From positions 1-44,399 of the forward strand of contig JAAZMZ010000066.1 of assembly GCA_012798535.1 (NCBI GenBank): 44,399 nt of DNA, read 5' to 3'. Origin of the DNA: Leptolinea sp. GTDB taxonomy: Bacteria; Chloroflexota; Anaerolineae; Anaerolineales; Anaerolineaceae. Below, piece after piece: positions 18,513 to 25,958 of this stretch; the first letter of the stretch is position 1; the number at the start of each line of letters is the position of its first letter. The notes under the pieces are model-generated. The model saw only the letters and a program-made list of their open reading frames with translations, was not told the DNA's origin and did not search any database. The translations under genes were made by a program, and so were the position numbers.

Positions 18513-19007
18513 TTACTCTCCCAAGATTTGAATACGCACGGTTCGTTCTCGCGCTCGAACCTGGTCAAAATCAGCGAAATACACGCGGCCGAACTGGCCT
18601 AATTCCAACCGCGCGTTGACAACCGGAATTGACTCAGAACGTCCCAGAAGAACGGAACGAAGGTGTGCATCGGTGTTCAGGCTCCAAACAGCTTCCTCCC
18701 CATTCTTAACCGCCACATCGATATGTTCACGGCCTGGGTGAAGGTACTGCCCTTCAGTCCGGCAGGTGGGGATGATCTTTTCCATGATATTGATCAGATC
18801 CTGCATGATCAGCTTATTGCCCCAAAAGTTCACATCATCCGAATCTTCCTGGATGATCACGCTGCAGGTGGTATGTTGAGAGTAGACGACCGCAAGACCG
18901 TTCTTGACGCCGGATTTCTTTAGCGTTTCCTGCACTTTTTCGGTAACATCATGAAAGGTCGGTCGCCGGTCGGATTGAATTTTGAATGAATCTGTGTAGA
19001 CTGTCAT
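18513..19007 (-). CDS. yjbQ: YjbQ/UPF0047 family protein
   Basis: The 164-residue product has the UPF0047 hallmarks: HTTCSVIIQED, the spaced histidines and acids of the active site, NTDAHLRSVLLG and the C-terminal LELGQFGRVYFADFD. Members form compact trimers, and E. coli YjbQ has weak thiamine phosphate synthase activity, but the physiological role is unsettled. Here it is embedded in a sugar operon: its ATG overlaps the stop of the TIM-like gene by four bases and the transporter ATPase starts 34 bp downstream. That context suggests a job in sugar phosphate metabolism rather than thiamine synthesis, which I offer as inference. Confidence 0.88.
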   Translation of the reverse strand: MTVYTDSFKIQSDRRPTFHDVTEKVQETLKKSGVKNGLAVVYSQHTTCSVIIQEDSDDVNFWGNKLIMQDLINIMEKIIPTCRTEGQYLHPGREHIDVAVKNGEEAVWSLNTDAHLRSVLLGRSESIPVVNARLELGQFGRVYFADFDQVRARERTVRIQILGE

Positions 19008-19753
19008 ACTTGTTTCTCCATATGCTTCTGGTTTTGGTCCCAGGCTTCCCGTACGGCCTGGATCATTTCTTCCAGTATTCGGAACGGATCTTGCGAAAGG
19101 AAGATTCCGCTGGTCGAACCGGTTCCCTGGGCTCCAGCGGATATCACGTCGTAGACATCCTGTCCGCAGGAGATACCCGCGCCGTGCAGAACGCGGATGT
19201 TCGGGTCGATATCCCAGATGGCCGTATTGATCTTCCGGATGGCCTGCTGGGCTTCCAGATTGCGCTTTCCGGCCCCTATTAATTCAGGCGGCTCGGCGAT
19301 GATGATATTGGGATGCAACCGGGCGATGGTTCTTGAATCATCCAGAGTATCTGCACACACCATGGTGGCCAGTCCAACCTCACCGGCCCTGAGAATGGCC
19401 TTTTCAAGTTCGTCCAGCGGCAGTCGTTTTTCGTAATGATTTAGAAGAACACCATCCGCGCCGGCTTCTTTTAACGCTTCAGGCAGCACCGAACCGACTC
19501 CCCGGCCGACTTCAATGGCATCCATGTGCTGGGCAAAGACAAGGATACGCCCGGTTTCTTGAGCCAGAATGGGGATATCCACATACTGTGGTGTAAAGAT
19601 GATCTGCACCTGATAGCGGTCGCAGAGCCTGTCGGCGTGTTTGGCGAGACGCAGCAATTCCCGTCCATACAGAAAGGCTTTTGGGCCAACTTCAAAAAAA
19701 GGCACACTTAAACTGAAAGCCGCCGGTGTGCCGGAGGATGAATTCTCAATCAT
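19004..19753 (-). CDS. Archaeal-type triosephosphate isomerase homologue
   Basis: A TIM-barrel protein of 249 residues that resembles the short archaeal TIM branch: PQYVDI, VFAQHMDAI, LLNHYEKRL, EPPELIGAG and VLHGAGISCGQDV are all close to archaeal signatures. The catalytic residues appear as Lys25 (VGPKAF), His106 (LLNHYE) and Glu154 (AEPPELIG). The canonical Asn before the lysine (N-x-K) is replaced (G-P-K), and a serine-rich N-terminal extension precedes strand 1. In a sugar operon it may isomerise a phosphorylated tetrose, or other short sugar, rather than act as the housekeeping enzyme. Its start overlaps the end of the FucI-like gene by eight bases. Confidence 0.8.
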   Translation of the reverse strand: MIENSSSGTPAAFSLSVPFFEVGPKAFLYGRELLRLAKHADRLCDRYQVQIIFTPQYVDIPILAQETGRILVFAQHMDAIEVGRGVGSVLPEALKEAGADGVLLNHYEKRLPLDELEKAILRAGEVGLATMVCADTLDDSRTIARLHPNIIIAEPPELIGAGKRNLEAQQAIRKINTAIWDIDPNIRVLHGAGISCGQDVYDVISAGAQGTGSTSGIFLSQDPFRILEEMIQAVREAWDQNQKHMEKQV

Positions 19754-21122
19754 GAAGGCTCCTGAAACCTTTCAACTGGCAGAACAGATCCAATTCCGCT
19801 GTCAGGTCGGAATAAACAATGGCATAGTGGTGGCTGCCCATGTGCTGGGCAAACTGATCGATGGGCGCCTTCAGGGATATCTCCGTGAAGGGATACTGGG
19901 GAGCACCCAGTTCGGTGACCCGGCCGATATCGCCGGCGGCTTTGCCGATGGTGAAGTGCAGGCAGAATTCGCCATCCGGTTCTTTCAGGAACCGGCCAAC
20001 AGTGACCTGCCCGGATTTCAGGTAATTTTTGTTGGTGATGTAATCTTTGAATGTGGCGCCCAACCCGGTGGCATTCGCCGGAGGCAGCTCGGCAATGACC
20101 TTATTTCCCACACAAAGTCCGGAAGGCGCGTAACCGCACGCCGCCACCAGCAGCCGGTCGTCCAGTATCTCATGAATATCGGCATATGTGGCCGCAGATC
20201 CATCAGATAAATAATTCATCACCATCTGGGTAAGCAGCACGGGGATATCGGCTTCGCAGGAAGCTACCAGTGTATTCCCGATGATCGAAAGCGGCACGCA
20301 GGGGGTCAATCCGAATTCCTGACTCAGGACGAAATGACATTTCATCGTCAACGCCTGGGCTTCATTTTCCTTCACCATTTGCCTGAGAGCTGCCGTCATT
20401 CGGGCGATGCGGTCGGCTTTTTCTCCAAGCGGTGTGACCACCAGTTTATTAATATCCGCCAGCGCTTCGCGATATTCCTGGCTGGATGTGTCCATTGTCT
20501 GGATCTTCTGGATGAGGGTGTAATTGGATGCTTCCACGAGTTCCGGCCCGAACCGGGTATGCAGCCGGGTCAGGTCCATATCACCCAGCGTCATGCCGCC
20601 AAACAGATATCCGATCGTCAAAATGCGGGATTGTTCAAGCAAAACAATGGCGCGTGACACTCTGGCAAAGAGTTCGATCCGCGTTTTGATCTGTTGGAAG
20701 GTTTCAGGATCATCCGGAAGCCGGTAGATCATCTGGTGATTGACACCCATCTCCCGCAGAGTACCTTTGACAACACCTGTTCCGGCCATCGAGCCCAGGT
20801 TCACCCGTTCCCCCTGATGCATAAAAGTACCGAATCCCCACACAAGGGTCGGCCTGTGAAGATACGGGCCGGCTGCCCGCATGACCAGGATCGGTTCGAT
20901 CCAGGTGGCGATCAGCAGAATGACGAAGTCATACGCATTCGGGTTGTATTTTTGCTTCACCTGATCCGCGTCGGCGGGGTGGATCACATTCTCAGTCAGG
21001 TCGAAATCCAGATGGCTGGCGGATAACACATCGGTTGCCAGGCTGATTTGATGGTCGATGATGTCATCCGGATAACCTTCCCGAAACCGGAAGGGAATTA
21101 CCAACGCTTTGGGTTTACGCAT
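19746..21122 (-). CDS. L-fucose/L-arabinose isomerase-family protein
   Basis: A 458-residue member of the FucI/AraA isomerase superfamily. The C-terminal half contains the metal-site pattern: Glu290 in ASCEADIPV, an Asp near 315 (ATYADIHEIL) and His431/432 in GSHHYAIVYSD, followed by LFCQLKGF as in L-fucose isomerase. True FucI is about 590 residues, so this is a shorter, diverged type. It should interconvert an aldose and a ketose with a divalent metal. The ATG at 21122 follows AAGGAG. With RbsD/FucU ahead and the FGGY kinase behind, the order mutarotase-isomerase-kinase is preserved as in fucose or ribose pathways, but the sugar is unknown. Confidence 0.78.
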   Translation of the reverse strand: MRKPKALVIPFRFREGYPDDIIDHQISLATDVLSASHLDFDLTENVIHPADADQVKQKYNPNAYDFVILLIATWIEPILVMRAAGPYLHRPTLVWGFGTFMHQGERVNLGSMAGTGVVKGTLREMGVNHQMIYRLPDDPETFQQIKTRIELFARVSRAIVLLEQSRILTIGYLFGGMTLGDMDLTRLHTRFGPELVEASNYTLIQKIQTMDTSSQEYREALADINKLVVTPLGEKADRIARMTAALRQMVKENEAQALTMKCHFVLSQEFGLTPCVPLSIIGNTLVASCEADIPVLLTQMVMNYLSDGSAATYADIHEILDDRLLVAACGYAPSGLCVGNKVIAELPPANATGLGATFKDYITNKNYLKSGQVTVGRFLKEPDGEFCLHFTIGKAAGDIGRVTELGAPQYPFTEISLKAPIDQFAQHMGSHHYAIVYSDLTAELDLFCQLKGFRSLHD

Positions 21123-21159
21123 GAAATATCTCCTTGCTGGGGCGAAAGATATGGGTAGA

Positions 21160-21963
21160 TCAGGCGATCAACTGGCGGAGAAACCGGACGGTCTCAGGCA
21201 GTTCTTTTTCAGGGTCACCCGGAATGCCGCATTCAAGATTCAAATACCCTTCAAACCCGATGGATTTGAGTGCCTGAAAACAGGCTTTCCAGTCGGTATG
21301 GCCGTATCCGGGAAGCAGACGGTTACTGTCACCCAGATGCACGTGCCGGATCAGGCTGCCGGCTTTCCGGATACTGGCCGGTATATCACTCTCTTCTATG
21401 GAGAGGTGGAAGAAATCCGCCAGCAGACCCAGGTTGGGCTTTGCTGCTTTGTGGATCATTTCCGCGGCATCCTGCAGACGGGTAAGGTACTTCGTTTCGT
21501 AACGGTTGATCGGTTCGATCAGCATCCATGCCCGGCTGTCACGGGCTTCTTCACCCATCGTCCGCAGCACGGCGAGAAAACCATCCTCCTCTTCGGTGGA
21601 CATTTTCTTATAGGGTTCGAAGAGTGGCAGGGGATTCTGCGAACCGTAATCGAATTCCATTTCGGTGATGGCTCCCAGCGGTTTGCAGATCCGGATGGCA
21701 TGACGGTACATCTCGACAGCCCTGTTTTTCACGTTTGGATCGGGATCCATCAGGTGGCCATAGACCGGGTCCATAAAGACAAATTCACAGGGCCGGATGC
21801 CCGTACGCTCTTCCAGCGTCAACAGGTCATTCAGGTTGGAATCATTCCAGGTGGAATATTCAGCAAAAACGGCGATGCCGTCGAATCCCCAGCGTTTCAA
21901 ATTCAAGGCTTTCTCTGTGAGATTGCGGCCTGGAACCATGGCGTCGGTGCAGGATATTTTCAT
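21160..21963 (-). CDS. Sugar phosphate isomerase/epimerase, xylose-isomerase-like TIM barrel
   Basis: A 267-residue protein of the AP-endonuclease-2/xylose-isomerase-like barrel group. A plausible metal site comprises Glu149 (LIEPINRYE), Asp182 and His185 (LADFFHLSIEE), His208 (HVHLGD) and Glu243 (LNLECG), as in ketose 3-epimerases. HVHLGDSNR is characteristic of this group. The ATG at 21963 has AAGGAG four bases upstream. As the second operon gene it probably epimerises the free sugar or keto-sugar before phosphorylation. An IolE/IolI-like role is an alternative, but no other inositol genes are present. Confidence 0.82.
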   Translation of the reverse strand: MKISCTDAMVPGRNLTEKALNLKRWGFDGIAVFAEYSTWNDSNLNDLLTLEERTGIRPCEFVFMDPVYGHLMDPDPNVKNRAVEMYRHAIRICKPLGAITEMEFDYGSQNPLPLFEPYKKMSTEEEDGFLAVLRTMGEEARDSRAWMLIEPINRYETKYLTRLQDAAEMIHKAAKPNLGLLADFFHLSIEESDIPASIRKAGSLIRHVHLGDSNRLLPGYGHTDWKACFQALKSIGFEGYLNLECGIPGDPEKELPETVRFLRQLIA

Positions 21964-21995
21964 GATGCTCCTTGAAATGACGAGAGATGATGTTT

Positions 21996-22421
21996 CTAAA
22001 GAGAACCAATGGTCAACAGGATATTGGCGTATTCCCTGGTTTCAGCGGTTTGAATGATCAGCGCGGTGTTATCGGCCATAACAGCCTGATAAAAATCAAA
22101 CCGCTCCAATTTTCCCAGGGGCAGAGCGTATCCATTGTCTTTTAGCAGATTGCGGTAGGTCTGCCAGATGGGTGCTTCGGGTTGACCGGTGGGGACATCC
22201 ATGACTGCCGCGGCTTCCACCAGCAAGACCGGAAGAACGGCTTCTAAAACCTGGGTACAGGTCACCACACCGGGTGAAAGATTCAGGTGAACCAGCCGGG
22301 CAGATTTTCCGCATGTGGTGGCTGCCGGGTAATCACCGTCCGCGATCAGCACCCGGGCTCCATGCCCGGCGGAGGCCAGAGCGGCCAGTATTTCGGGGTG
22401 AACAAGGGGGATTTTTAACAC
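21996..22421 (-). CDS. RbsD/FucU family sugar mutarotase
   Basis: A 141-residue RbsD/FucU protein. These enzymes speed the exchange between ring forms or anomers of a sugar after uptake. His20 (SAGHGARV), Asp28 (ADGDYPA) and the C-terminal Tyr-x-Asn (EYANILL) match the family's catalytic positions. MLKIPLVHPEILAALASAGHG and the closing YANILLTIG look more FucU- than RbsD-like. The start is a GTG at 22421 behind AAGGA; no ATG is available. It is the first gene of the nine-gene operon, with a leader of about 150 bases that contains operator A. Confidence 0.88.
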   Translation of the reverse strand: MLKIPLVHPEILAALASAGHGARVLIADGDYPAATTCGKSARLVHLNLSPGVVTCTQVLEAVLPVLLVEAAAVMDVPTGQPEAPIWQTYRNLLKDNGYALPLGKLERFDFYQAVMADNTALIIQTAETREYANILLTIGSL

Positions 22422-22453
22422 CGCAGGTCCTTTCTTTGGGCTGGTATGTCTCT

Positions 22454-22467
22454 TGATAACGTTGTAA
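22454..22467. promoter_or_regulatory. Operator A (downstream site of the minus-strand operon)
   Basis: TGATAACGTTGTAA, two mismatches from the perfect palindrome at site D, lies in the leader of the RbsD/FucU gene, 33 bp before its start codon. It shares 16 identical bases (TGATAACGTTGTAATT) with site C. It is placed to act as an auxiliary operator or roadblock. Confidence 0.75.
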
Positions 22468-22560
22468 TTTGTCGATTCGGCTGTTTTGCAGAGGAAGGCG
22501 ATCTGTTGTGAAAACTAACGGGTGAAAATGCCTGGGAAAAGATTGGGGCGGCAAACCAAA

Positions 22561-22574
22561 TTACAACGTTATTA
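22561..22574. promoter_or_regulatory. Operator B, at the start site of the minus-strand promoter
   Basis: TTACAACGTTATTA covers the expected transcription start of the minus-strand operon (about 22569). A repressor bound here would block RNA polymerase directly. On the minus strand it reads TAATAACGTTGTAA. Confidence 0.8.
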
Positions 22575-22575
22575 T

Positions 22576-22604
22576 TATATAGCACACATAAATATTTGTG
22601 TCAA
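22576..22604 (-). promoter_or_regulatory. Sigma70-type promoter of the sugar operon
   Basis: On the minus strand a perfect -35 TTGACA (22604-22599), a 17-bp spacer and TATATA (22581-22576) form a strong promoter; TATAAT starts two bases further on. It drives the operon that begins with the RbsD/FucU gene at 22421. Confidence 0.85.
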
Positions 22605-22730
22605 CAGGAAGATAGTGATTTTTCTAGAAGCATTAGGAAAAAGAACCATTTTTGGATTATTTCTGTTGATATTTGAGATATTACACAATTTTCGTGCGGA
22701 GAGGTGATTAAAGACATGAAAAAGTGGTGC

Positions 22731-22758
22731 TTGACAAACTCTAAAATTTCTGCATAAT
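22731..22758 (+). promoter_or_regulatory. Sigma70-type promoter of the binding-protein gene
   Basis: TTGACA at 22731-22736, a 16-bp spacer and CATAAT at 22753-22758. The expected start near 22765 lies inside operator C. The transcript would carry a leader of about 230 bases before the ATG at 22998. Confidence 0.83.
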
Positions 22759-22760
22759 GG

Positions 22761-22774
22761 TGATAACGTTGTAA
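22761..22774. promoter_or_regulatory. Operator C, at the start site of the plus-strand promoter
   Basis: TGATAACGTTGTAA immediately downstream of the -10 box. Its position mirrors that of site B on the other promoter. Confidence 0.8.
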
Positions 22775-22876
22775 TTGTTAAGCGTTTGTCTTTCCCCTTT
22801 ACTCTCCCCAGGGTTCGTTTTGATTAAGTGATGGAAAATGTGCGTTCCAAATACAGGATATTTCTGCCGCTTGAAA

Positions 22877-22890
22877 TTACAACGTTGTAA
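22877..22890. promoter_or_regulatory. Operator D, perfect 14-bp palindrome in the binding-protein leader
   Basis: TTACAACGTTGTAA is fully symmetric with a central CG, as is usual for LacI-family operators. It lies 116 bp downstream of site C, close to a whole number of helical turns, so a repressor tetramer could bridge C and D. Confidence 0.8.
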
Positions 22891-22997
22891 ATTATTCAAT
22901 ATTGAAAATGGTTCCAAGGAGGATATCTCGGAACAAATCTCTCACAGGATCGACCACCGGATTACCCAATCATCTGTAAAATATAGTCGGAGGAAAA

Positions 22998-24086
22998 ATG
23001 GAAAGTAGAAAGTCCTTGAGCTTAAGATGGATTGTGTTTTCTTTAATTTGCGTTTCAATGCTCCTGGCTGCGTGCGCACCGGCCGCTACACCGGCTGCCG
23101 CACCGGCACCGGCTGAGAAAACCGAAGCACCGGCCGTCGCTGCTCCTGCTGAAGCAGCACCATCTGCGCCTGCCGCTGCTGAACCGGCGACGGGAAAAAA
23201 GAATTACACCATCTGCCAGTTGAACGCCAGTCTGGCCGAACCCTGGAATGTCCAGATGGATGAGGATATCAAAGCGGCCGCCGCCAAGTATCCCAACAAA
23301 GATTTTCCCGATGTGACTGTAACCGTGCAGTACAAGGATGCCCAGAATGATGTGTTACGTCAACGCGCTCAACTGGAAGAATGTGTTCTGGCCAAAGTTG
23401 ACGCCATCATCGCCGGCCCCATTGAAGCCGGTCCCATGACCGATCCGATCGCCAAAGCGGTGGATGCCGGAATCCCGGTATTCCTGGTAGGGCGGGGGGT
23501 GAATGGTGATAAATACACCCAGTACATCGGTTCAGATGAGTTCAAACTCAGCTACGCAGAAACGCAGTGGGTTGTCAAGAATTATGGCGGCAAGAAAGCC
23601 AAAGTCGTTTACCTGCAGGGGTTGATGACCTCTTCGCCAGCGCAGGAACGTTTCGCGGGATTCAAGAAAGCTCTGGAAGGTAGTGATATCGAAGTGATCT
23701 TCACCGCCGACGCCAAGTGGGATGAATCCGCCGCCCGTTCCGAAATGGAATCCGCCCTCAGCCGTTTTGACAAGATTGATGTCGTGGTCGGTGCCAATGA
23801 TCCTTCCGCTCACGGCGCTTACCTGGCTGCCAAAGCGGCCGGCCGTGAAAAAGAGATGGTCTTTGTCGGTATTGACGGCCTGAAACATGAAGGTCAGGCT
23901 TATGTACAGCAGGGCATCTTTGCCATGACGATCATAGACCGCACCGGCGGCGATATCGGCCTGGACAATGTCGTCAAATATTTGAACGGTAAAGATATTG
24001 GTGAAAAGACCTTCTACAAGAAAGCCATTCTGCTGGATAAAGACGGCCAGATTGAGATCGACATACCCGATAGTGTAAAAAAGTGA
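22998..24086 (+). CDS. Sugar ABC transporter substrate-binding lipoprotein, RbsB-like
   Basis: A type I periplasmic-binding protein of 362 residues. The signal peptide ends in lipobox LAAC (Cys26), followed by an Ala/Pro/Glu-rich tether (to about residue 65) and the sugar-binding domain (KNYTICQLNASLAEPWNVQM onwards). The RbsB-type features are the repeated lobes, DAIIAGPIEAGPM, VVGANDPSAHGAYLAAKAAG and VFVGIDGL. The ATG at 22998 follows GGAGG. It delivers the sugar to the RbsC/RbsA-like proteins encoded on the divergent operon and is controlled by the same operator set. Having the binding protein as a separate divergent unit allows it to be made in excess over the membrane components. Confidence 0.93.
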   Translation: MESRKSLSLRWIVFSLICVSMLLAACAPAATPAAAPAPAEKTEAPAVAAPAEAAPSAPAAAEPATGKKNYTICQLNASLAEPWNVQMDEDIKAAAAKYPNKDFPDVTVTVQYKDAQNDVLRQRAQLEECVLAKVDAIIAGPIEAGPMTDPIAKAVDAGIPVFLVGRGVNGDKYTQYIGSDEFKLSYAETQWVVKNYGGKKAKVVYLQGLMTSSPAQERFAGFKKALEGSDIEVIFTADAKWDESAARSEMESALSRFDKIDVVVGANDPSAHGAYLAAKAAGREKEMVFVGIDGLKHEGQAYVQQGIFAMTIIDRTGGDIGLDNVVKYLNGKDIGEKTFYKKAILLDKDGQIEIDIPDSVKK

Positions 24087-24111
24087 TTTTCACACAAAAA
24101 TAAGGTACATT

Positions 24112-24140
24112 AAGAGTCCCGCGAAACAGGCGGGACTCTT
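24112..24140 (+). terminator. GC-rich hairpin after the binding-protein gene
   Basis: An 11-bp perfect stem (AAGAGTCCCGC / GCGGGACTCTT) with a 7-base loop lies 25 bases after the stop. The downstream sequence (ATCTAATTAATC) has no clean T-run, so it may be a leaky terminator or an mRNA-stabilising hairpin that lowers expression of the next gene. Confidence 0.65.
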
Positions 24141-24178
24141 ATCTAATTAATCACTGAAAGACAGCAGGAGGGAAGACC

Positions 24179-24778
24179 ATGAACATCGATTTTAGCAAAT
24201 TCTACTGGCTCAATAGACCGACGCACCATGAAATCAAAAAGGATGCGGTGATCATCACCACCGATCCTTTGACCGATTTCTGGCAGCGCACCTATTACGG
24301 ATTCCGGCATGACACCGCTCACGCCTTTTTATTTTCGGTTGGCGAAGAAGAATTTTCATTCACGGTTAAAGCAGTGTGGCAGCCCCAAAAACTGTTCGAC
24401 CAGTGCGGGGTGATCCTTTATCAAGACGCAGATAACTGGTTCAAAGCTTCTGTGGAATATGACAATCCTGAATTCTCCCGGCTGGGGAGCGTGGTAACCA
24501 ACCTGGGTTATTCCGACTGGGCCACCACGGATATCGATTCGAGCCACCACGCGATGTTTTACCGGCTCAGCCGGCGCGGCCAGGATTTCCTGATCGAGAA
24601 TTCATTCGACGGCGGGCAGTTCAGGCAGATGCGCATCTTCCATATGCATCAGCCAGTGAGTCAGGTAAATATCGGGATTTACGCGTGCAGCCCGTTGAAT
24701 TCTTCCATGGACGCCGAATTCTCCCGTTTCTCTATTGGCGAATGCCAGTGGGAGTTGTATGTGGAACCGGAAGGATAA
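24179..24778 (+). CDS. DUF1349 family protein, concanavalin-like fold
   Basis: The 199-residue protein has no signal peptide or membrane segment. FWQRTYYGFRHDTAHAF, the beta-rich pattern with FDQCGVILYQDADNWFKAS, and GIYACSPLN near the C-terminus are typical of DUF1349 proteins, which fold like concanavalin-type beta-sandwiches. The biochemical role of the family is not established; carbohydrate binding is a common guess. The ATG at 24179 follows AGGAGGG. It lies 92 bp behind the sugar-binding protein on the same strand, past a weak hairpin, so it may belong to the same regulon. Confidence 0.82.
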   Translation: MNIDFSKFYWLNRPTHHEIKKDAVIITTDPLTDFWQRTYYGFRHDTAHAFLFSVGEEEFSFTVKAVWQPQKLFDQCGVILYQDADNWFKASVEYDNPEFSRLGSVVTNLGYSDWATTDIDSSHHAMFYRLSRRGQDFLIENSFDGGQFRQMRIFHMHQPVSQVNIGIYACSPLNSSMDAEFSRFSIGECQWELYVEPEG

Positions 24779-24831
24779 TCTTTCCGGTAAAAACTGACAG
24801 CCTGTTAAGCCAGGAAAAAAGCCGGAATCGG

Positions 24832-24853
24832 GCTATTCTGAATAGCGTATAAT
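24832..24853 (+). promoter_or_regulatory. Palindrome GCTATTC-T-GAATAGC abutting a TATAAT box
   Basis: A 15-bp inverted repeat (24832-24846) ends one base before TATAAT (24848-24853). The next gene starts with GTG at 24861, seven bases after the -10 box, and no Shine-Dalgarno is visible. This fits a leaderless transcript with an operator across the spacer, but no good -35 is seen. Confidence 0.4.
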
Positions 24854-24860
24854 TCCGGGC

Positions 24861-25958
24861 GTGAAATTTCCTTTCCTGCGGAATGTAGCCCTGAAAGGGC
24901 TGATTCTCTTTTTCATTCTGGCACTGCTTATCGGATTGATCCCGGCTGATCTTCTCGGGAAGGTGACTCTTTACAATCACCTGGTACCCGGCAGGCCGCG
25001 GCTGCCCTTCGGTGAGACTCCGCAGCGTTCCTACAACCTGAGTCTCTATAACCTGGAAGCCATGTTCGCCACGCATGAAATCTCAGCCCGCTCCGGGGAA
25101 GGGGATGATTTTCGGGTCGTCGTACTGGGTGATTCATCTATCTGGGGAACACTGCTTCATCCAGAAGAGACCCTGACAGGACAGCTGAACGCTGCCGCGC
25201 TGCGGTTTTGCGGTAAACCGGCACGCTTCTACAACCTTGGATATCCCACCATCTCGCTGGTGAAAGATACGTTGATCTTGCAGCGGGCCCTTCAAGATTC
25301 GCCGGATTTGATCATCTGGGTAACCACGTTGGAAGCCTTTCCTGTGGAAAAGCAATTCGCGTCGCCTCTGGCGGAGAACAACCGGTCTTTGCTGAAACAT
25401 ATCCTGGGAGGTGACGATCCTACTCATGCACTGGCATCTGGGCTGTGGGATAAAACCATTTTTGGCCGCCGTCGAGAACTGGCAGATTGGGCAAGATTGC
25501 AGCTTTACGGTATTCCCTGGGCTACCTCCGGCATCGATCAGGACTACCCGGCGCGCTACCCGGCGGCAGATATCGATTTGGAGCCGGATGATACGTTCCA
25601 TGATTTGAAACCCGGCGATGACCTTCAGGTACACCTGGCCTGGGATGTCCTGGAAAAAGGAATGGCCATGATCAAAGAAGCCGGCCTGCCGGCATTACTG
25701 GTCAATGAACCGATCCTGATTTCCAATGGAGAGAACAGTCAGATACGTTATAACTTCTATTACCCGCGCTGGGCTTATGATGCCTACCGTTCTGAACTGC
25801 AAAAGCGCGCCGATGACGCTGGATGGAATTATCTAGATGCCTGGGACCTTGTGTCCATGGACCAATTTACGAACAGTGCCATTCACCTGACACCTGTGGG
25901 GGAGCAGCAATTGGCCGAAAGACTGGTTTTGACATTGGCTGAACAGGTTTGCCGTTGA
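24861..25958 (+). CDS. Membrane-anchored SGNH/GDSL hydrolase-like protein
   Basis: A 365-residue protein with one N-terminal membrane helix (residues about 9-28) and an extracytoplasmic domain. Block I is VVVLGDSSIWG (Ser near 92), a Gly-rich block II is NLGYPTIS, and the C-terminal block is NSAIHLTPVGEQQLAERL with the catalytic-type His. The Asp usually three residues before that His is Ser here (Asn four before), so activity is uncertain. Relatives include DltD/AlgX-like esterases and acyltransferases acting on cell-envelope sugars. The start is a GTG at 24861 without a ribosome binding site. No gene partner is evident. Confidence 0.65.
   Translation: MKFPFLRNVALKGLILFFILALLIGLIPADLLGKVTLYNHLVPGRPRLPFGETPQRSYNLSLYNLEAMFATHEISARSGEGDDFRVVVLGDSSIWGTLLHPEETLTGQLNAAALRFCGKPARFYNLGYPTISLVKDTLILQRALQDSPDLIIWVTTLEAFPVEKQFASPLAENNRSLLKHILGGDDPTHALASGLWDKTIFGRRRELADWARLQLYGIPWATSGIDQDYPARYPAADIDLEPDDTFHDLKPGDDLQVHLAWDVLEKGMAMIKEAGLPALLVNEPILISNGENSQIRYNFYYPRWAYDAYRSELQKRADDAGWNYLDAWDLVSMDQFTNSAIHLTPVGEQQLAERLVLTLAEQVCR

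Larger units (their letters stand above)
22422..22997. other. Divergent control region of the sugar regulon
   Basis: This 576-bp gap separates the catabolic/transport operon (minus) from the binding-protein gene (plus). It holds two divergent sigma70-type promoters and four copies of one palindromic operator, listed separately. The centre-to-centre operator distances are 107 (A-B), 200 (B-C) and 116 (C-D) bp. The remaining sequence is AT-rich without a credible gene; an AAGGAGG at 22916-22922 has no start codon at a suitable distance. Confidence 0.8.

Noticed and set aside
18479-18568. Upstream extension of the transporter ATPase to 541 residues.
   Set aside because: The ATG at 18478 has a strong AGGAGG, and the extra residues have no counterpart in the family and overlap yjbQ.
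17579-18619. 346-codon plus-strand open frame.
   Set aside because: It is antisense to the transporter ATPase gene, whose motifs are unambiguous, and its translation has no family features.
21109-21975. 288-codon plus-strand open frame.
   Set aside because: It is antisense to the barrel epimerase gene, which has a ribosome site, metal ligands and operon context.
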